64,000 bases of DNA from Bacteroidia bacterium (GCA_020635905.1 JACJYV010000001.1:124001-188000); one strand, 5' to 3'; shown: positions 35,951 through 45,237, counted from the stretch's first letter. The notes: generated from the sequence alone by a model not told the origin. Translations and numbers: made by a program.

Positions 35951-36649
35951 CTAAACCTCATTTTTCCGCTGATACAGCAGCCACCAGGGGGTTTTAGGGT
36001 GATCGTGGTGCTCAAAATGATAGCCAAAAAAGTAACAGCTGAGAAAAGCCCAAAGATGATTTCTGGCTTGTGAACGCGATTTATGGGGATTACCAGGTTC
36101 ATGGAATCCGCGGTGAGGCAGATAAGTTCCAAAGTAAAATAACTGAAGGGTGCTCAGCAGGGAGGGAATCATCCAGAAAAGGATAACATTCTGCTCGGGA
36201 AAAACCAGAATCAACAGATTGAAAGTCAGGGCCATGGCCAGAATCTGCCACAGGCTCACGTAGTGTTTGGCAAAATTCAGGTACCAACGCCAGAAGCCCC
36301 CGCGATGAAAATCTGGGTCCTTTTCTGTGGTGGGAAAGGCATGGTGGAGCTTGTGCTCGTGCAATAATCGCGGATACCAATTGAAGGCAAAAAGCAATGC
36401 AGCAATCCACCCAACTCCCTCATTGACAAGCTTGTACCTGGAAATAGCGCCATGCATGGCGTCGTGGGCAGTAATGAAAATTCCTGTATATAAATGCGTC
36501 TGCAGAAGCAGCAAAAGCCAGGGCCAGGGGCTAACCAGGGTCCATTTATCTGGCAGGGAAAAGCCAAGCAAGCCTGCCCAGGAGGCCAGCACAAGTGCTG
36601 CCATGAGCAATCCCAAATGGCCATTCAGCCTTTGATTTAGCCTATCCAT
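35951..36649 (-). CDS. crtW: CrtW-type beta-carotene/carotenoid 4-ketolase
   Basis: Membrane di-iron oxygenase adding a 4-keto group to a beta-ionone ring. 232 residues from ATG at 36649. All histidine clusters of the family are present: HDAMHG, HEHKLHH, FGTYLPHR and YFFGYHFEHHDHP, the last followed by PWWLLY. Several hydrophobic helices lie between them. The start overlaps the stop of the cyclase gene by 8 nt, indicating translational coupling. It is the last gene of the carotenoid cluster. A simple fatty-acid desaturase is the alternative, but the YLPHR and PWW blocks favour CrtW. Confidence 0.88.
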   Translation of the reverse strand: MDRLNQRLNGHLGLLMAALVLASWAGLLGFSLPDKWTLVSPWPWLLLLLQTHLYTGIFITAHDAMHGAISRYKLVNEGVGWIAALLFAFNWYPRLLHEHKLHHAFPTTEKDPDFHRGGFWRWYLNFAKHYVSLWQILAMALTFNLLILVFPEQNVILFWMIPSLLSTLQLFYFGTYLPHRGFHEPGNPHKSRSQARNHLWAFLSCYFFGYHFEHHDHPKTPWWLLYQRKNEV

Positions 36650-37364
36650 GTACCTGCTTGGGAGAAATTTCCCCGAGGGAAGGGGACTTTTTGTTCGAAA
36701 AGACAGATTGGAAACCCTCGTAAAGGGTCGCATTCAATAAAAACAACATCAGCGAATAAACCATGTCCTCAAGTGGAATACTGCCCAGCCGCAAACCAGA
36801 ATTCTCCAGATCATTATACCAGACCACGGGCAGGGCAGTCAGGACGCCGTTGACAATGCAAAAAGGCACGAGATGGGCCGCATAAGCCAGCAAAAATCGC
36901 CCCATCCAGGCGGATTTGATCACGAAAAGCTGCAATCCCAAAATGATGGCTGCCCCACTGAAAGCGACTAAGGTGTAAATTTGTTCTCTGCCCAGAATGG
37001 CTCCCAAAACCAGACCCAACCAAATCACTTTCCAGATAAGCTGAGCGGGCTTTTCCAGCCTGTTAACCCACGAAATCTGTCCCAAAATTTCGAAAATAAA
37101 GAGACAAGCGAAGGGTACCGTGACAAAAAACAATAATTCCTCGAAAGGCAATCCCCCAATTTCCAGGCCCAGATGATAGTGTTCATTAAAGCCCCAAACC
37201 CCGGCCAGAGTAAAATAATAATCCCACAGGATAAACAAAACCCCGACCAGACCAATGGCGGGAAATGCATATTTCCACTTTTTGTAAAAGGATACTTTCT
37301 TCTCAAACGACTGAATCGCCGGGAATAAAAAGGTAAAAATATTGAGCAGCAGGTAGGTAAACAT
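36642..37364 (-). CDS. crtYcd: Lycopene cyclase, CrtYcd-type membrane protein
   Basis: 240 residues with about seven hydrophobic segments forming two repeats of the lycopene-cyclase domain. Signatures are IPLEDMVY in the C-terminal repeat and GLPFEELLFF with DYYFTLAGVWGFN in the N-terminal one; the E/D pairs are the conserved acidic residues. It converts psi-ends of lycopene to beta-rings. Fused two-repeat cyclases of this kind in Bacteroidota often act on one end only, fitting a monocyclic product. It lies 1 bp after the small unknown gene and overlaps crtW. Confidence 0.9.
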   Translation of the reverse strand: MFTYLLLNIFTFLFPAIQSFEKKVSFYKKWKYAFPAIGLVGVLFILWDYYFTLAGVWGFNEHYHLGLEIGGLPFEELLFFVTVPFACLFIFEILGQISWVNRLEKPAQLIWKVIWLGLVLGAILGREQIYTLVAFSGAAIILGLQLFVIKSAWMGRFLLAYAAHLVPFCIVNGVLTALPVVWYNDLENSGLRLGSIPLEDMVYSLMLFLLNATLYEGFQSVFSNKKSPSLGEISPKQVHG

Positions 37365-37365
37365 G

Positions 37366-37920
37366 CTAATTCTGATTTACCCGACCAACCGGGCTTCCGC
37401 TTTTCAGGGATTCGAGTTTACGCAATTCAGCGGGTGTACACCGTTCCGTTTCGATCATAAACTGAATGATATTGCGATACAATTCAGGATCGTCATACAG
37501 GGTGGTGGTGGTTTCCAGGTAATTCACGATCACAGACACATCCTGGTCGATATTCTTCGAAAAACCCAAAAAGCCAGGCACATAATGCTGCACGCAAAAG
37601 CGCAGAAAGCGGATTTCTGCGTTGAACGGATCGAGAGCCACGGCCTGATCAAAGGTTTTATTGGCTTTGCCCAACCAGTCCATTTTGGAAAGGGGATTCC
37701 AGGCGTGACGCGCAACCAGGGCCTCTGCGCTGCCCAGATAGGCCAGCATGATACCATCCTTACGGGGGTAGGCCCGCATGAAATCGAGGAAAAGGTCGGC
37801 AGAATCGCTGTTTTCAATGGCTGCGCCATAAAAGTTGCGAACTTCGGGAAGAGAGGTCTGTGACCAGCTTTTGAGTACCATAAGCGTACAGATTGAAAGT
37901 ATCAGAAAATTCCTGTCCAT
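37366..37920 (-). CDS. Small protein embedded in the carotenoid operon, unknown function
   Basis: 184 residues. A hydrophobic N-terminus (NFLILSICTLMVLKSWSQT) is probably a signal peptide, so the protein should be exported. The rest is helical, with a TPR-like segment NKTFDQAVALDPFNAEIRFLRF at about 87-108. No named family. It overlaps the start of crtB by 19 bp and is followed 1 bp later by the cyclase gene, so it is firmly inside the operon. It might be a periplasmic or assembly partner of pigment synthesis; nothing in it suggests an enzyme. Confidence 0.7.
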   Translation of the reverse strand: MDRNFLILSICTLMVLKSWSQTSLPEVRNFYGAAIENSDSADLFLDFMRAYPRKDGIMLAYLGSAEALVARHAWNPLSKMDWLGKANKTFDQAVALDPFNAEIRFLRFCVQHYVPGFLGFSKNIDQDVSVIVNYLETTTTLYDDPELYRNIIQFMIETERCTPAELRKLESLKSGSPVGRVNQN

Positions 37921-38756
37921 GGCTGCATGTTATTCAATTTGTGTCTGAACCAGGTTTGAGCCAGGAGAGCCAGTTTTTTATTGTCAGGCACCCGGATTCT
38001 TTCGTTCATCACCCGGGAGGCGGGCACTTTTTTGATTTTGCGAAACAAGGAAACATAGTAAATGTAGGCAAGATAAACCCCCAAACGGGCACCTTTGGGC
38101 AATCTGAGGATGGCCTGGTAGGCCTTTTCGAAATCCTGCTGGATCTCAGCCTCTATTTTGGACTTCATCCCCTCGTCGAAGGCGGCGAAATCCACACCCG
38201 GAAAATAGGTGCGGCCCAGTTCCTGGTAATCTGCCTTGAGGTCGCGCAAAAAATTGATCTTCTGGAAAGCGGCTCCCAGGGCCCTTGCGCCATCTTTCAG
38301 TTCATCAAATTTCTCCTTATTGCCTTCCACAAATACCTGGAGGCACATCAGGCCCACCACTTCTGCAGAACCGTAAATGTATTCCTCAAAAGATGCGCGA
38401 TTGTATTTTTCCTGATACAAATCCATTTCCATACTGCGAAAAAATGCCCGAATCAGCTCATGATCAATCTGATAGCGGTGCACCGTTTCCTGAAAGGCAT
38501 CCAGCACAGGGTTCAGGCTGATGCGTTCTTCAATGGCCTGAAACGTGGCAGCAATGAATTCATTGAGTAATTTTTCCTGATCAAAACCGTGAAAGGTGTC
38601 CACGATCTCATCTGCATAGCGAACCATGCCATAAATGGCGTAAATGGGCGCGTGAAAGCGCGGATCCAGGGTTTTGATCCCAAGGGTAAAAGAGGTACTG
38701 TAAGCCTGGGTGATCAGCTTACTGCAATTGTAGTTGACGTTTCGGTACAATTCCAT
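37902..38756 (-). CDS. crtB: Phytoene synthase
   Basis: Condenses two geranylgeranyl diphosphates to phytoene. 284 residues, full length. First aspartate-rich motif ADEIVDTFHG at about 49-58; second region FLRDLKADYQELGRTYFP with the DxxxD pair at about 163-180. An early YSTSF block binds substrate. A squalene synthase role is less likely given the neighbouring crtI. Its start overlaps the end of crtI by 38 nt. Confidence 0.95.
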   Translation of the reverse strand: MELYRNVNYNCSKLITQAYSTSFTLGIKTLDPRFHAPIYAIYGMVRYADEIVDTFHGFDQEKLLNEFIAATFQAIEERISLNPVLDAFQETVHRYQIDHELIRAFFRSMEMDLYQEKYNRASFEEYIYGSAEVVGLMCLQVFVEGNKEKFDELKDGARALGAAFQKINFLRDLKADYQELGRTYFPGVDFAAFDEGMKSKIEAEIQQDFEKAYQAILRLPKGARLGVYLAYIYYVSLFRKIKKVPASRVMNERIRVPDNKKLALLAQTWFRHKLNNMQPWTGIF

Positions 38757-40224
38757 GATCTGCGGTTATCCTTTCAGTGACTAATTTCGACGAAATGACC
38801 ACAATGGGGAGTCCTGTGCCGGGCACGGTGGAGGCCCCCACGTAATAGAGGTTGCCAAAGACTTCGTCTTTGTTGGCGGGGCGGAACCCGCCTACCTGAT
38901 TCATGCCGTGGGCCAGGCCCAGGCCGCTTCCCTGATACAAATTGAATTTGTCGCGCCACTCCAACGGGGTCAGAATGGTGCGGGAAAGGGTATTTTGGGC
39001 AAAATCAAACCCAACCCTTTCAGACAGGTCCTTCAGAATATTATCTGCAATTTCCTCCCGGTCGTCCCAATCAGATTTGAAGCGCAAATCGGGCACAGGA
39101 CACAGAATAAACAGGTTTTCACAACCTTCGGGCGCACATTCGGGGTTCGAGCGGCTGCTCACATTCACATAATAATAGGGTTTGTCGGGAATCATGCTGG
39201 TTTTGAAGATTTCGTCTGCATATTCCCGGAAATTGTCCCGCAGGAAATAGGTATGGTGGTATAAATTGTCAATTTTGCCCTTAACCCCGAGGTAAATGGT
39301 GAACGGAGCCAGGGTCCAGTCCATTTTATCCAGTCTTGGGGCAGAATATTTTTCTCTTTGCAGGATTTTTCCCCGAAAAGCAGCCGCATCTGCATTTACC
39401 ACAAACAAATCTGCCTTCCATTGCTTTCCGTTCTGGTCAATGAAGGCTGAAATTTCGCCCTTGGCATAAGCAAAGTCCTTCACTTCTGTGCGATAATGGA
39501 TTTTTACCCCACGTTCTTCAACCAATCGCACCATTTCTTCCGTGATTTTGTACATCCCACCCTTCACATTCCAGTAACCGTCGTGTTTGAGCTCTGTGTA
39601 ATTGAGCAAACTGTACACCGCAGGAGTGTTGAAGGGAGTGGAACCCAGAAAAAAGGCCACCAGAGAAAAAATCACTTTCGCCTCTTCAGATTCGAAGTGC
39701 TTTTCCAGTTCCGACCACATGGAGCGGAATAATTTGGGCGCATGTTTGAGCGGAACCTTGGTCAGACCCAGCAAATAGGCCACCCGGGAGGCAAAATTTT
39801 TCTTCACTACCCGAAATTCTGTATCGTGAAAAATATCCCCTGCCTGATCCAGATATCCTTCCACTTTGGCGGCCATTTTTTCCTCAATTCCTTTAAACTC
39901 CTGAGCCAGCTTCTCCAGGTTTTTATAAATCAGAAATGGTTGCTTGCGATTGGAGAAATAAACCCCATACAAAGGATCCAATTCGTTGAATTCCAGTGGA
40001 TTTTGAACGCCTGCGTCTTTGAACAACTCCTCAAATTCGTAGCTCATGCTGAAAAAAGAAGGTCCCAGATCAAAGGTGAAACCGTCCTTTTGCAATTGGT
40101 TGAGGCGACCTCCTGGCTGATGGTATTTTTCGAGAATTTCGACCTGATAACCGCGGGTTGACAGTCTGAGTGCGGTGGATAATCCGCCCAGACCTGCCCC
40201 GATGATGATTACTTTTTTGCCCAT
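38719..40224 (-). CDS. crtI: Phytoene desaturase
   Basis: FAD-dependent membrane-associated desaturase that makes lycopene or related polyenes from phytoene. 501 residues. N-terminal dinucleotide-binding motif IIIGAGLGGLSTALRL and GGRLNQ; C-terminal GSSVPG-like block ASTVPGTGLPIVVISS. It is the one next to crtB, so is assigned the primary CrtI role; the paralogue at 42994-44472 is assigned CrtD. Preceded by a 400-bp AT-rich spacer that probably carries its promoter. Confidence 0.93.
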   Translation of the reverse strand: MGKKVIIIGAGLGGLSTALRLSTRGYQVEILEKYHQPGGRLNQLQKDGFTFDLGPSFFSMSYEFEELFKDAGVQNPLEFNELDPLYGVYFSNRKQPFLIYKNLEKLAQEFKGIEEKMAAKVEGYLDQAGDIFHDTEFRVVKKNFASRVAYLLGLTKVPLKHAPKLFRSMWSELEKHFESEEAKVIFSLVAFFLGSTPFNTPAVYSLLNYTELKHDGYWNVKGGMYKITEEMVRLVEERGVKIHYRTEVKDFAYAKGEISAFIDQNGKQWKADLFVVNADAAAFRGKILQREKYSAPRLDKMDWTLAPFTIYLGVKGKIDNLYHHTYFLRDNFREYADEIFKTSMIPDKPYYYVNVSSRSNPECAPEGCENLFILCPVPDLRFKSDWDDREEIADNILKDLSERVGFDFAQNTLSRTILTPLEWRDKFNLYQGSGLGLAHGMNQVGGFRPANKDEVFGNLYYVGASTVPGTGLPIVVISSKLVTERITADHGIVPKRQLQLQ

Positions 40225-40626
40225 TTCAGAAGGTTTTGGTGGTTTTGAGGAATAAAAACAGCCCTGTATCCACCATTTGAGGGAAAATCCGGGCTGGAAT
40301 CAGGTGGGAGAATCGCCACAGCCAGGGAAACAGGGGATGGAAACCCGGAACGGTTCGATCGACCACAGAATTTTTTCTCAATCTGAACATGGACTTTAAG
40401 TTGAGGCTCCTGACCTGCTCAGGATGGCCGTAAAAGTCTAACTAAATCAAATTCATTTTGTTTAATTATTTTTAATTTATTTTAAACATATTTTCATTTA
40501 TTCTGAAATTTTATACTTTCTGTTTATCTTATATAAATATTTATTCTACAAAACCTTACTTTAATCCATCCAAAATACCTCCAGCCAGGTTGTTGGGCAC
40601 CCGTTTCAGATCAGGGTTTGGATAAA
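40225..40626. other. AT-rich spacer separating the two halves of the carotenoid cluster
   Basis: About 400 bp between the cruF stop and the crtI start, both on the minus strand. The half near cruF (40440-40560) is strongly A+T-rich (runs such as tttaatttatttta), unlike the neighbouring genes. That is the expected place for a promoter for crtI-crtB-crtYcd-crtW. No clear -33/-7 pair, operator palindrome or gene was identified. Confidence 0.45.
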
Positions 40627-41268
40627 TCAGAGAATGAAGGACAAAAAGAAGAGAAACTGCAGGACCATTGCGGCCACAGCTACAGGGTTTTTGCGAAACA
40701 CGCCCGATTTTTGCAGGAAAAAATGAAAGGCAAGGGAGATGACAAACCAGGCCAGATAATTCATCCAGGGCACTTCGTGCCCTGCCCAGTCCCAAAAATC
40801 GAGCCGCATGGCTACGGGCTCGATGAGAAAATCCAGAGCCACCATGAGAGTGGCGGACCCCAAAACCTTCAGCCAAAGGCTGGTAGCAAGCTGCTCCATT
40901 ACCGCTGCACTGGCCCACACCAGCAACAACCAATTGACTGCCATGGCCAATGGCACCCCCAAAAGGGCTGGCCCAAGGGTAGGCCCATAGGAATATTGAC
41001 CAAAAATCACCCCCGTGTGCACTCCCAAAACCTCAATAAACCAGCCTGCAACAGCTATCAGGGACATCACCAGGACTGTTTTGCGATTCCAATCCGGGTG
41101 CGAAAGCAGGACCAATCCCAGAGCCAGAAGCAGATTTAGGGGCGTAAGCGCCAGCACCAGGGCCTGCCAGGCAGGCCAGCCATTCCATTGCAGGGAAACT
41201 GCCCCCACCAAATGGAGCAACCCCAGCAACCCTATGCTCAGGACAGATTTACGTTGCGCCCTTTCCAT
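40627..41268 (-). CDS. cruF: CruF-type carotenoid 1',2'-hydratase
   Basis: 213 residues from ATG at 41268, with six to seven hydrophobic helices. Family blocks: WFIEVLGVHTGVIFGQYSYG (about 68-87), GVPLAMAVNWLLLVWA and ALDFLIEPVAMRLDFWDWAG. It adds water to the psi-end double bond, producing the 1'-hydroxyl to which sugar is later attached. The C-terminus ends with the usual helix. It overlaps the glycosyltransferase gene by 31 nt. Confidence 0.92.
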   Translation of the reverse strand: MERAQRKSVLSIGLLGLLHLVGAVSLQWNGWPAWQALVLALTPLNLLLALGLVLLSHPDWNRKTVLVMSLIAVAGWFIEVLGVHTGVIFGQYSYGPTLGPALLGVPLAMAVNWLLLVWASAAVMEQLATSLWLKVLGSATLMVALDFLIEPVAMRLDFWDWAGHEVPWMNYLAWFVISLAFHFFLQKSGVFRKNPVAVAAMVLQFLFFLSFIL

Positions 41269-42359
41269 GTGTTGGATTTGGTAATTTTGCGGTAAATGGA
41301 CTGAAGGGCGATCCAGACCAGGCTCGCCATTTGCAGGGGATGCAGGTACACGGCTTCCTGGCTGCACTGACTGGCCAGATTGGCCAGAATCAGTTTATAG
41401 ACAAAGATTAAAAGGGTAGCCAGTACCCAAAGCGGGATTTCTCCCCAGGTTGGGAAATCCACAATCAGAAAAATATAGCCAAAGACGGCCAGAAAGAGGA
41501 AAAACAGCAATCCCACCATACTTCCCCCAAAACCAGCCAGCAGATTTTTGCTGAACCCGTTGACTCCCTCCCTGAAGCTGGTGTACATCCGACAGGCCAC
41601 TTCAAACCCACCCAGCAGCACTTCCCCCTTCAGCCCTTCCCCTTTCAACCCTTTCATGATGGCAATGTCTTCCACCACCTCCAGGCGCATCCTTTCGTGC
41701 CATTGGAATTTGCGGTATGCATCCGCTCTGAACAACATAAACTGGCCGTTTGCGGCCGAAAAGGAAGGATTTTTCGAGAAATACACCAACCTGAGCGGCA
41801 AAAGAGAAAGCAAAATCCAATGCATGAGGGGCACAGTCAGCTTTTCGCCCCAGCTGCGCATGATCTGGGTGGGAAACAGCGAAAGCAGGTCCAATTTTTT
41901 GGCTTTCATTTCGGCCAGGGCCGATTGCACGGCCCGTGGCGAAAGCAGGACATCTGCATCCAAAAAGAGCAAATAATCGCCAGTAGCACGTTCAGCCAGC
42001 CTGAAACAGGCACGGTTTTTTCCCAGCCAGCCTGCTGGCAGGGCTTCTCCCTCCACGACCTGCAAATCCAAAAAGGGATGAATTTTTGCAAATTCCCGCA
42101 CAACCTGAGCCGTACCGTCACTGCTCTGATCATCCAAAACGATTATTTCGAGGTTTTGATGGGTCAATTCGGCCAGACGATCCAGGGTTTGGGGAAGATT
42201 TTCTGCCTCATTGCGGGCCGGGATCAAAATGCTGACCTTCTCAGAAAAGCTTTCCTCAGACCGTTTCAGGACAGGATTGGAAAAGAAATTCACCAACAAA
42301 ATCCCCAACCTGAGCAGGAGAAATCCCATAATAACCGAACCTATGACCAGGGAAATCAT
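41238..42359 (-). CDS. Family 2 glycosyltransferase, carotenoid glycosyltransferase (CruC-like)
   Basis: 373 residues. GT2 fold: VSILIPARNEAENLPQTL at the start, IIVLDDQSSDGT, and the DxD-type FLDADVLLS motif at about 132-140. An N-terminal membrane anchor is at about 1-20 and further hydrophobic segments from about 280. Its location between cruF and the acyltransferase makes a role in transferring a sugar to the 1'-hydroxyl carotenoid likely, as for CruC in Salinibacter-type clusters. Start and stop overlap the neighbours by 4 and 31 nt. Confidence 0.87.
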   Translation of the reverse strand: MISLVIGSVIMGFLLLRLGILLVNFFSNPVLKRSEESFSEKVSILIPARNEAENLPQTLDRLAELTHQNLEIIVLDDQSSDGTAQVVREFAKIHPFLDLQVVEGEALPAGWLGKNRACFRLAERATGDYLLFLDADVLLSPRAVQSALAEMKAKKLDLLSLFPTQIMRSWGEKLTVPLMHWILLSLLPLRLVYFSKNPSFSAANGQFMLFRADAYRKFQWHERMRLEVVEDIAIMKGLKGEGLKGEVLLGGFEVACRMYTSFREGVNGFSKNLLAGFGGSMVGLLFFLFLAVFGYIFLIVDFPTWGEIPLWVLATLLIFVYKLILANLASQCSQEAVYLHPLQMASLVWIALQSIYRKITKSNTWKGRNVNLS

Positions 42360-42997
42360 CCCGTCACCTCCTTTTCCACCAATTCAATGTGTGCTTTTTT
42401 GCATTCGCGGTAAAACTGGCGGTAATTTTCCTGCAAATCCGCTACAGAAAGACCTTTCTGCCAGATCACCTCTTTGACAAAATGGCGGGCCATGGGCTTC
42501 TTCTCACTCAGATAATCGGTCAGCAGCACGGAAAAAACCAGTTGAAAAGGCCCGGCGGCCTTTTCAAGAATTCGCCCCAGACCAGGTTCAAATTCAATTT
42601 GCCCGATTTGCTGGCTTTGAATGCGTCCCTGGGGGAAAATCAGGACCAGATTTTCGGGATTTCCCAGCAATTCTGCCGAATAATTGAGGCTGTGAATCAG
42701 GTCGCGACTGCCCTTTTTCACCGAGTAGCACCCGCCTTTGGTCAGAAATTTACGCCGGGCAAGCTCCTCCTCCAGCATCATCACATGAAACCTTTTGTGC
42801 CAGCGGCGATGGTTGCGGTCAGAGATAAAAAAGCCATCCCACCAGCTGAAATGATTCCCCAGGACCAGCATAGACCGGTTTGGATCGGGGTGAATGCGTC
42901 CCCTTTCATCCACCTGGCGAAAATGACGGTGAATTTCCCGCCGCCCGTACCAGTTGAGCAGTCCATGCCAAAAAGGATGATATTGGGCCCTGATCAT
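42356..42997 (-). CDS. Lysophospholipid/glycoside acyltransferase, carotenoid acyltransferase candidate
   Basis: 213 residues from ATG at 42997. The plsC-type catalytic motif H-X4-D appears as NHFSWWDGF at about 48-56 and a second conserved block as FPQGRIQS. Esterification of the carotenoid sugar by a fatty acid is inferred from the cluster position (like CruD). It is coupled by a 4-nt overlap to the CrtD gene upstream and by another 4-nt overlap to the glycosyltransferase. Confidence 0.82.
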   Translation of the reverse strand: MIRAQYHPFWHGLLNWYGRREIHRHFRQVDERGRIHPDPNRSMLVLGNHFSWWDGFFISDRNHRRWHKRFHVMMLEEELARRKFLTKGGCYSVKKGSRDLIHSLNYSAELLGNPENLVLIFPQGRIQSQQIGQIEFEPGLGRILEKAAGPFQLVFSVLLTDYLSEKKPMARHFVKEVIWQKGLSVADLQENYRQFYRECKKAHIELVEKEVTG

Positions 42998-44472
42998 GGG
43001 ATTTCGCGGGTGGCAATTTGGGCGCTGAGCAGGCAAAGTGGGATGCCCCCGCCCGGGTGGACGCTGCCGCCGACAAAGTAAAGTCCTTTGAGACGGGTCG
43101 AAAAATTGGGGTGGCGCAAAAAAGCGGCAAAGGGATTATTGGAACTGCCTCCGTACAACGCACCCAGATGAGAGGAAGTGTTCTTTTCAATCCCGCGGGG
43201 ATCCAAAATCCTTTCAAAACGTATTTTAGGCTCAATTTCCCGTCCCAGCATACGACTCAACTTGATCAGAATGGCTTCACGGGCCATGGGAACGAGTTTA
43301 TCCCAATCCTGCCCGTTCAGGTGTGGGGCATTGATCATGGTAAACCAGTTTTCGTGGCCGGGAGGGGCATCTGAGGGATTTCGTTTGGAACTTATGTAAA
43401 GATACACGGTAGGATCGGGAAAAAGAGATTTCTGCCCGAACAAAGCCTTGAATTCACCCCGATAATCGTCACTGAAAAAGATATTATGCAGGTCCAGTTC
43501 GGGAAAATCACCTTCCATACCCCAGTAAAAAATGAGGGCCGAGCTGCTCCTTTCCTGTCTCAGGGTACGCTCTGGGGCTTTGTGGCCGGGAAGCAATTTG
43601 CGGTAAGTCGGCACCACATCCATGTTACTGATTACCACCTCTGCCTGAAAATCCACTTCCCCAACCTTCACCCCTTTTACCCTTTTTCCCTCAGTCAAAA
43701 TCGCTTCCACCCGGCTGTTCAGCCTGATTTCGACCCCCAACTCCTCCGCCAGCCTGACTAAAGCCAGGGCAATTGACCGCATGCCTCCCTCTGCATAAAA
43801 TGCGCCCAGATTATGTTCAAGATGGGGAATTACGTTGAGAGTTCCAGGCGCACGGTAAGGATCAGAGCCATTATAAGTGGCATAACGGTTGAAAAGTTGA
43901 CGCACCCTTGCATCCTGAAATGCCTTAGCAATGGCCGAGGACATGGTCTTGTGGGTGTCCAGAGAAGGCAAATTAAGCAGGGTTTTGAGTGCCCCTGGCT
44001 GGGAATAAGTGTCAAATTTGTGAAGTGAGCTTTGCAAAAACAGCTTTCCCGTCAGTTCAAACTGCTTTTGAGAACGGGCAAGGAATTTTCTTACCTGAAT
44101 AGCTGGCTCACCAGTTTGCAACTCAATTTCCCGTGCAAAATCCTCAGGATCAGCCCAGGCATTGATAAGGGTGCCATCTTCGTAATGGTAACGGGTGATG
44201 AGGTCCAGCTTTTGGTAGGAAAAGTAGTCGCGGGGATTTTTCCCAGCCAGTTTAAATAATTCATCCACCAAACGGGGAAGGGTAAACAGGGATGGCCCCA
44301 GGTCGAAACGATAGCCTGCTTCGCGGATTTCGGATATTTTACCGCCCGGGGTGGAGTTTGCCTCAAAAATCGTGCATTGATATCCCTTCAGAGCCAGCCG
44401 AATGGCAGCGGCCAGCCCTCCCACCCCTGCGCCAATTACCACAGCGACCTTTTTTTGCCCGGAAGTGACCAT
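42994..44472 (-). CDS. crtD: CrtD-like carotenoid desaturase (second CrtI homologue)
   Basis: 492 residues. FAD-binding start VVIGAGVGGLAAAIRLALKG and PGGKISEIREAG; C-terminal GGSVHPGGGIPLCLLSA. It is the first gene of the upstream half of the cluster, with CruF, glycosyltransferase and acyltransferase. That position favours 1'-hydroxycarotenoid 3',4'-desaturation rather than phytoene desaturation, though sequence alone does not settle this. It overlaps the acyltransferase by 4 nt. Confidence 0.87.
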   Translation of the reverse strand: MVTSGQKKVAVVIGAGVGGLAAAIRLALKGYQCTIFEANSTPGGKISEIREAGYRFDLGPSLFTLPRLVDELFKLAGKNPRDYFSYQKLDLITRYHYEDGTLINAWADPEDFAREIELQTGEPAIQVRKFLARSQKQFELTGKLFLQSSLHKFDTYSQPGALKTLLNLPSLDTHKTMSSAIAKAFQDARVRQLFNRYATYNGSDPYRAPGTLNVIPHLEHNLGAFYAEGGMRSIALALVRLAEELGVEIRLNSRVEAILTEGKRVKGVKVGEVDFQAEVVISNMDVVPTYRKLLPGHKAPERTLRQERSSSALIFYWGMEGDFPELDLHNIFFSDDYRGEFKALFGQKSLFPDPTVYLYISSKRNPSDAPPGHENWFTMINAPHLNGQDWDKLVPMAREAILIKLSRMLGREIEPKIRFERILDPRGIEKNTSSHLGALYGGSSNNPFAAFLRHPNFSTRLKGLYFVGGSVHPGGGIPLCLLSAQIATREIP

Positions 44473-44625
44473 TCCTTTTGCTTTTCAGGTGAATGATGAG
44501 GGTTTAACCTGAAATCAGACAGGTTGTTTGGACCGGGAAAAATTTCTTTTCAGCCCACTTCCTGATTTTGAAAAAGGTCCTACATTTACCTATTTGCAAT
44601 CAGTTTACAACCAAATCAATTCATT

Positions 44626-45237
44626 TTGCTGCCTTTTGAACTTTGGCTTGAATTTGAGGAAATGGAACAGTCAGAAGACTGGGACCCGACCCTGGATTAC
44701 TCCAATGTGATCGTGACCCTCGACGATGACCGCGAATTTACCCTCAATGTCTGGACCTACGATTTCCTGCAGATTGCCCGCCAAACCGAGGTTTCTGATG
44801 GGGAGAGAGGCAATTTTACCATTCCCCCTGATTTGTTTGTGAAAGAACTGACCCGGGAATGCCTTGAATCTGTGGTGGCTGAATTATTGCTGACGGACGG
44901 TTTTTCGCACCTGGCAGGCGCTGGTTTCGGGATTTCGTTTCAGAAGCCCTGGGTGGAAGTTTGGGAACTGAATGATCTGGGGGATTCGCTGGAGGTGGAG
45001 TTGAAGCGGGAAATTGGCACATGGCACCCCCTGGACGGCAAGGAATTCTCCATTTTGGCCGTGCGCGAAGATCGGGACGAGGTGCTGGTGGATTTCGGGC
45101 AAGGCGAAATTGCCATGGTTTTACTTACAGGAAGTGGCAAAATGGAGGAAAATCCCAGGCCATTCACCCGGCTTTTCCATGATCTGAAAACCTTTTGGGA
45201 GGAATATTATTTCCCGGAAAAAGAGCGCAATCAGTAA
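44626..45237 (+). CDS. Hypothetical acidic cytosolic protein
   Basis: Up to 203 residues from a TTG at 44626, with an ATG at 44662 as the alternative start. Rich in Glu, Asp and aromatic residues (WDPTLDYSNVIVTLDDDREF, GISFQKPWVEVWELND). No signal peptide, membrane segment or recognised family. Some Bacteroidota immunity-like or DUF proteins share this composition, but no specific match is claimed. It runs convergent with the six-gene TIR operon and overlaps its last stop codon by 7 nt. Confidence 0.6.
   Translation: MLPFELWLEFEEMEQSEDWDPTLDYSNVIVTLDDDREFTLNVWTYDFLQIARQTEVSDGERGNFTIPPDLFVKELTRECLESVVAELLLTDGFSHLAGAGFGISFQKPWVEVWELNDLGDSLEVELKREIGTWHPLDGKEFSILAVREDRDEVLVDFGQGEIAMVLLTGSGKMEENPRPFTRLFHDLKTFWEEYYFPEKERNQ

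Noticed and set aside
36642..37364. Generic multi-pass transporter reading of this gene
   Set aside because: Two repeats with GLPFEE and IPLEDM blocks match lycopene cyclase domains, and the gene sits in the carotenoid operon.
35951..44472. Rhodopsin gene within the carotenoid cluster
   Set aside because: No seven-helix protein with a retinal Lys motif was seen; the membrane proteins here match CrtYcd, CruF and CrtW.
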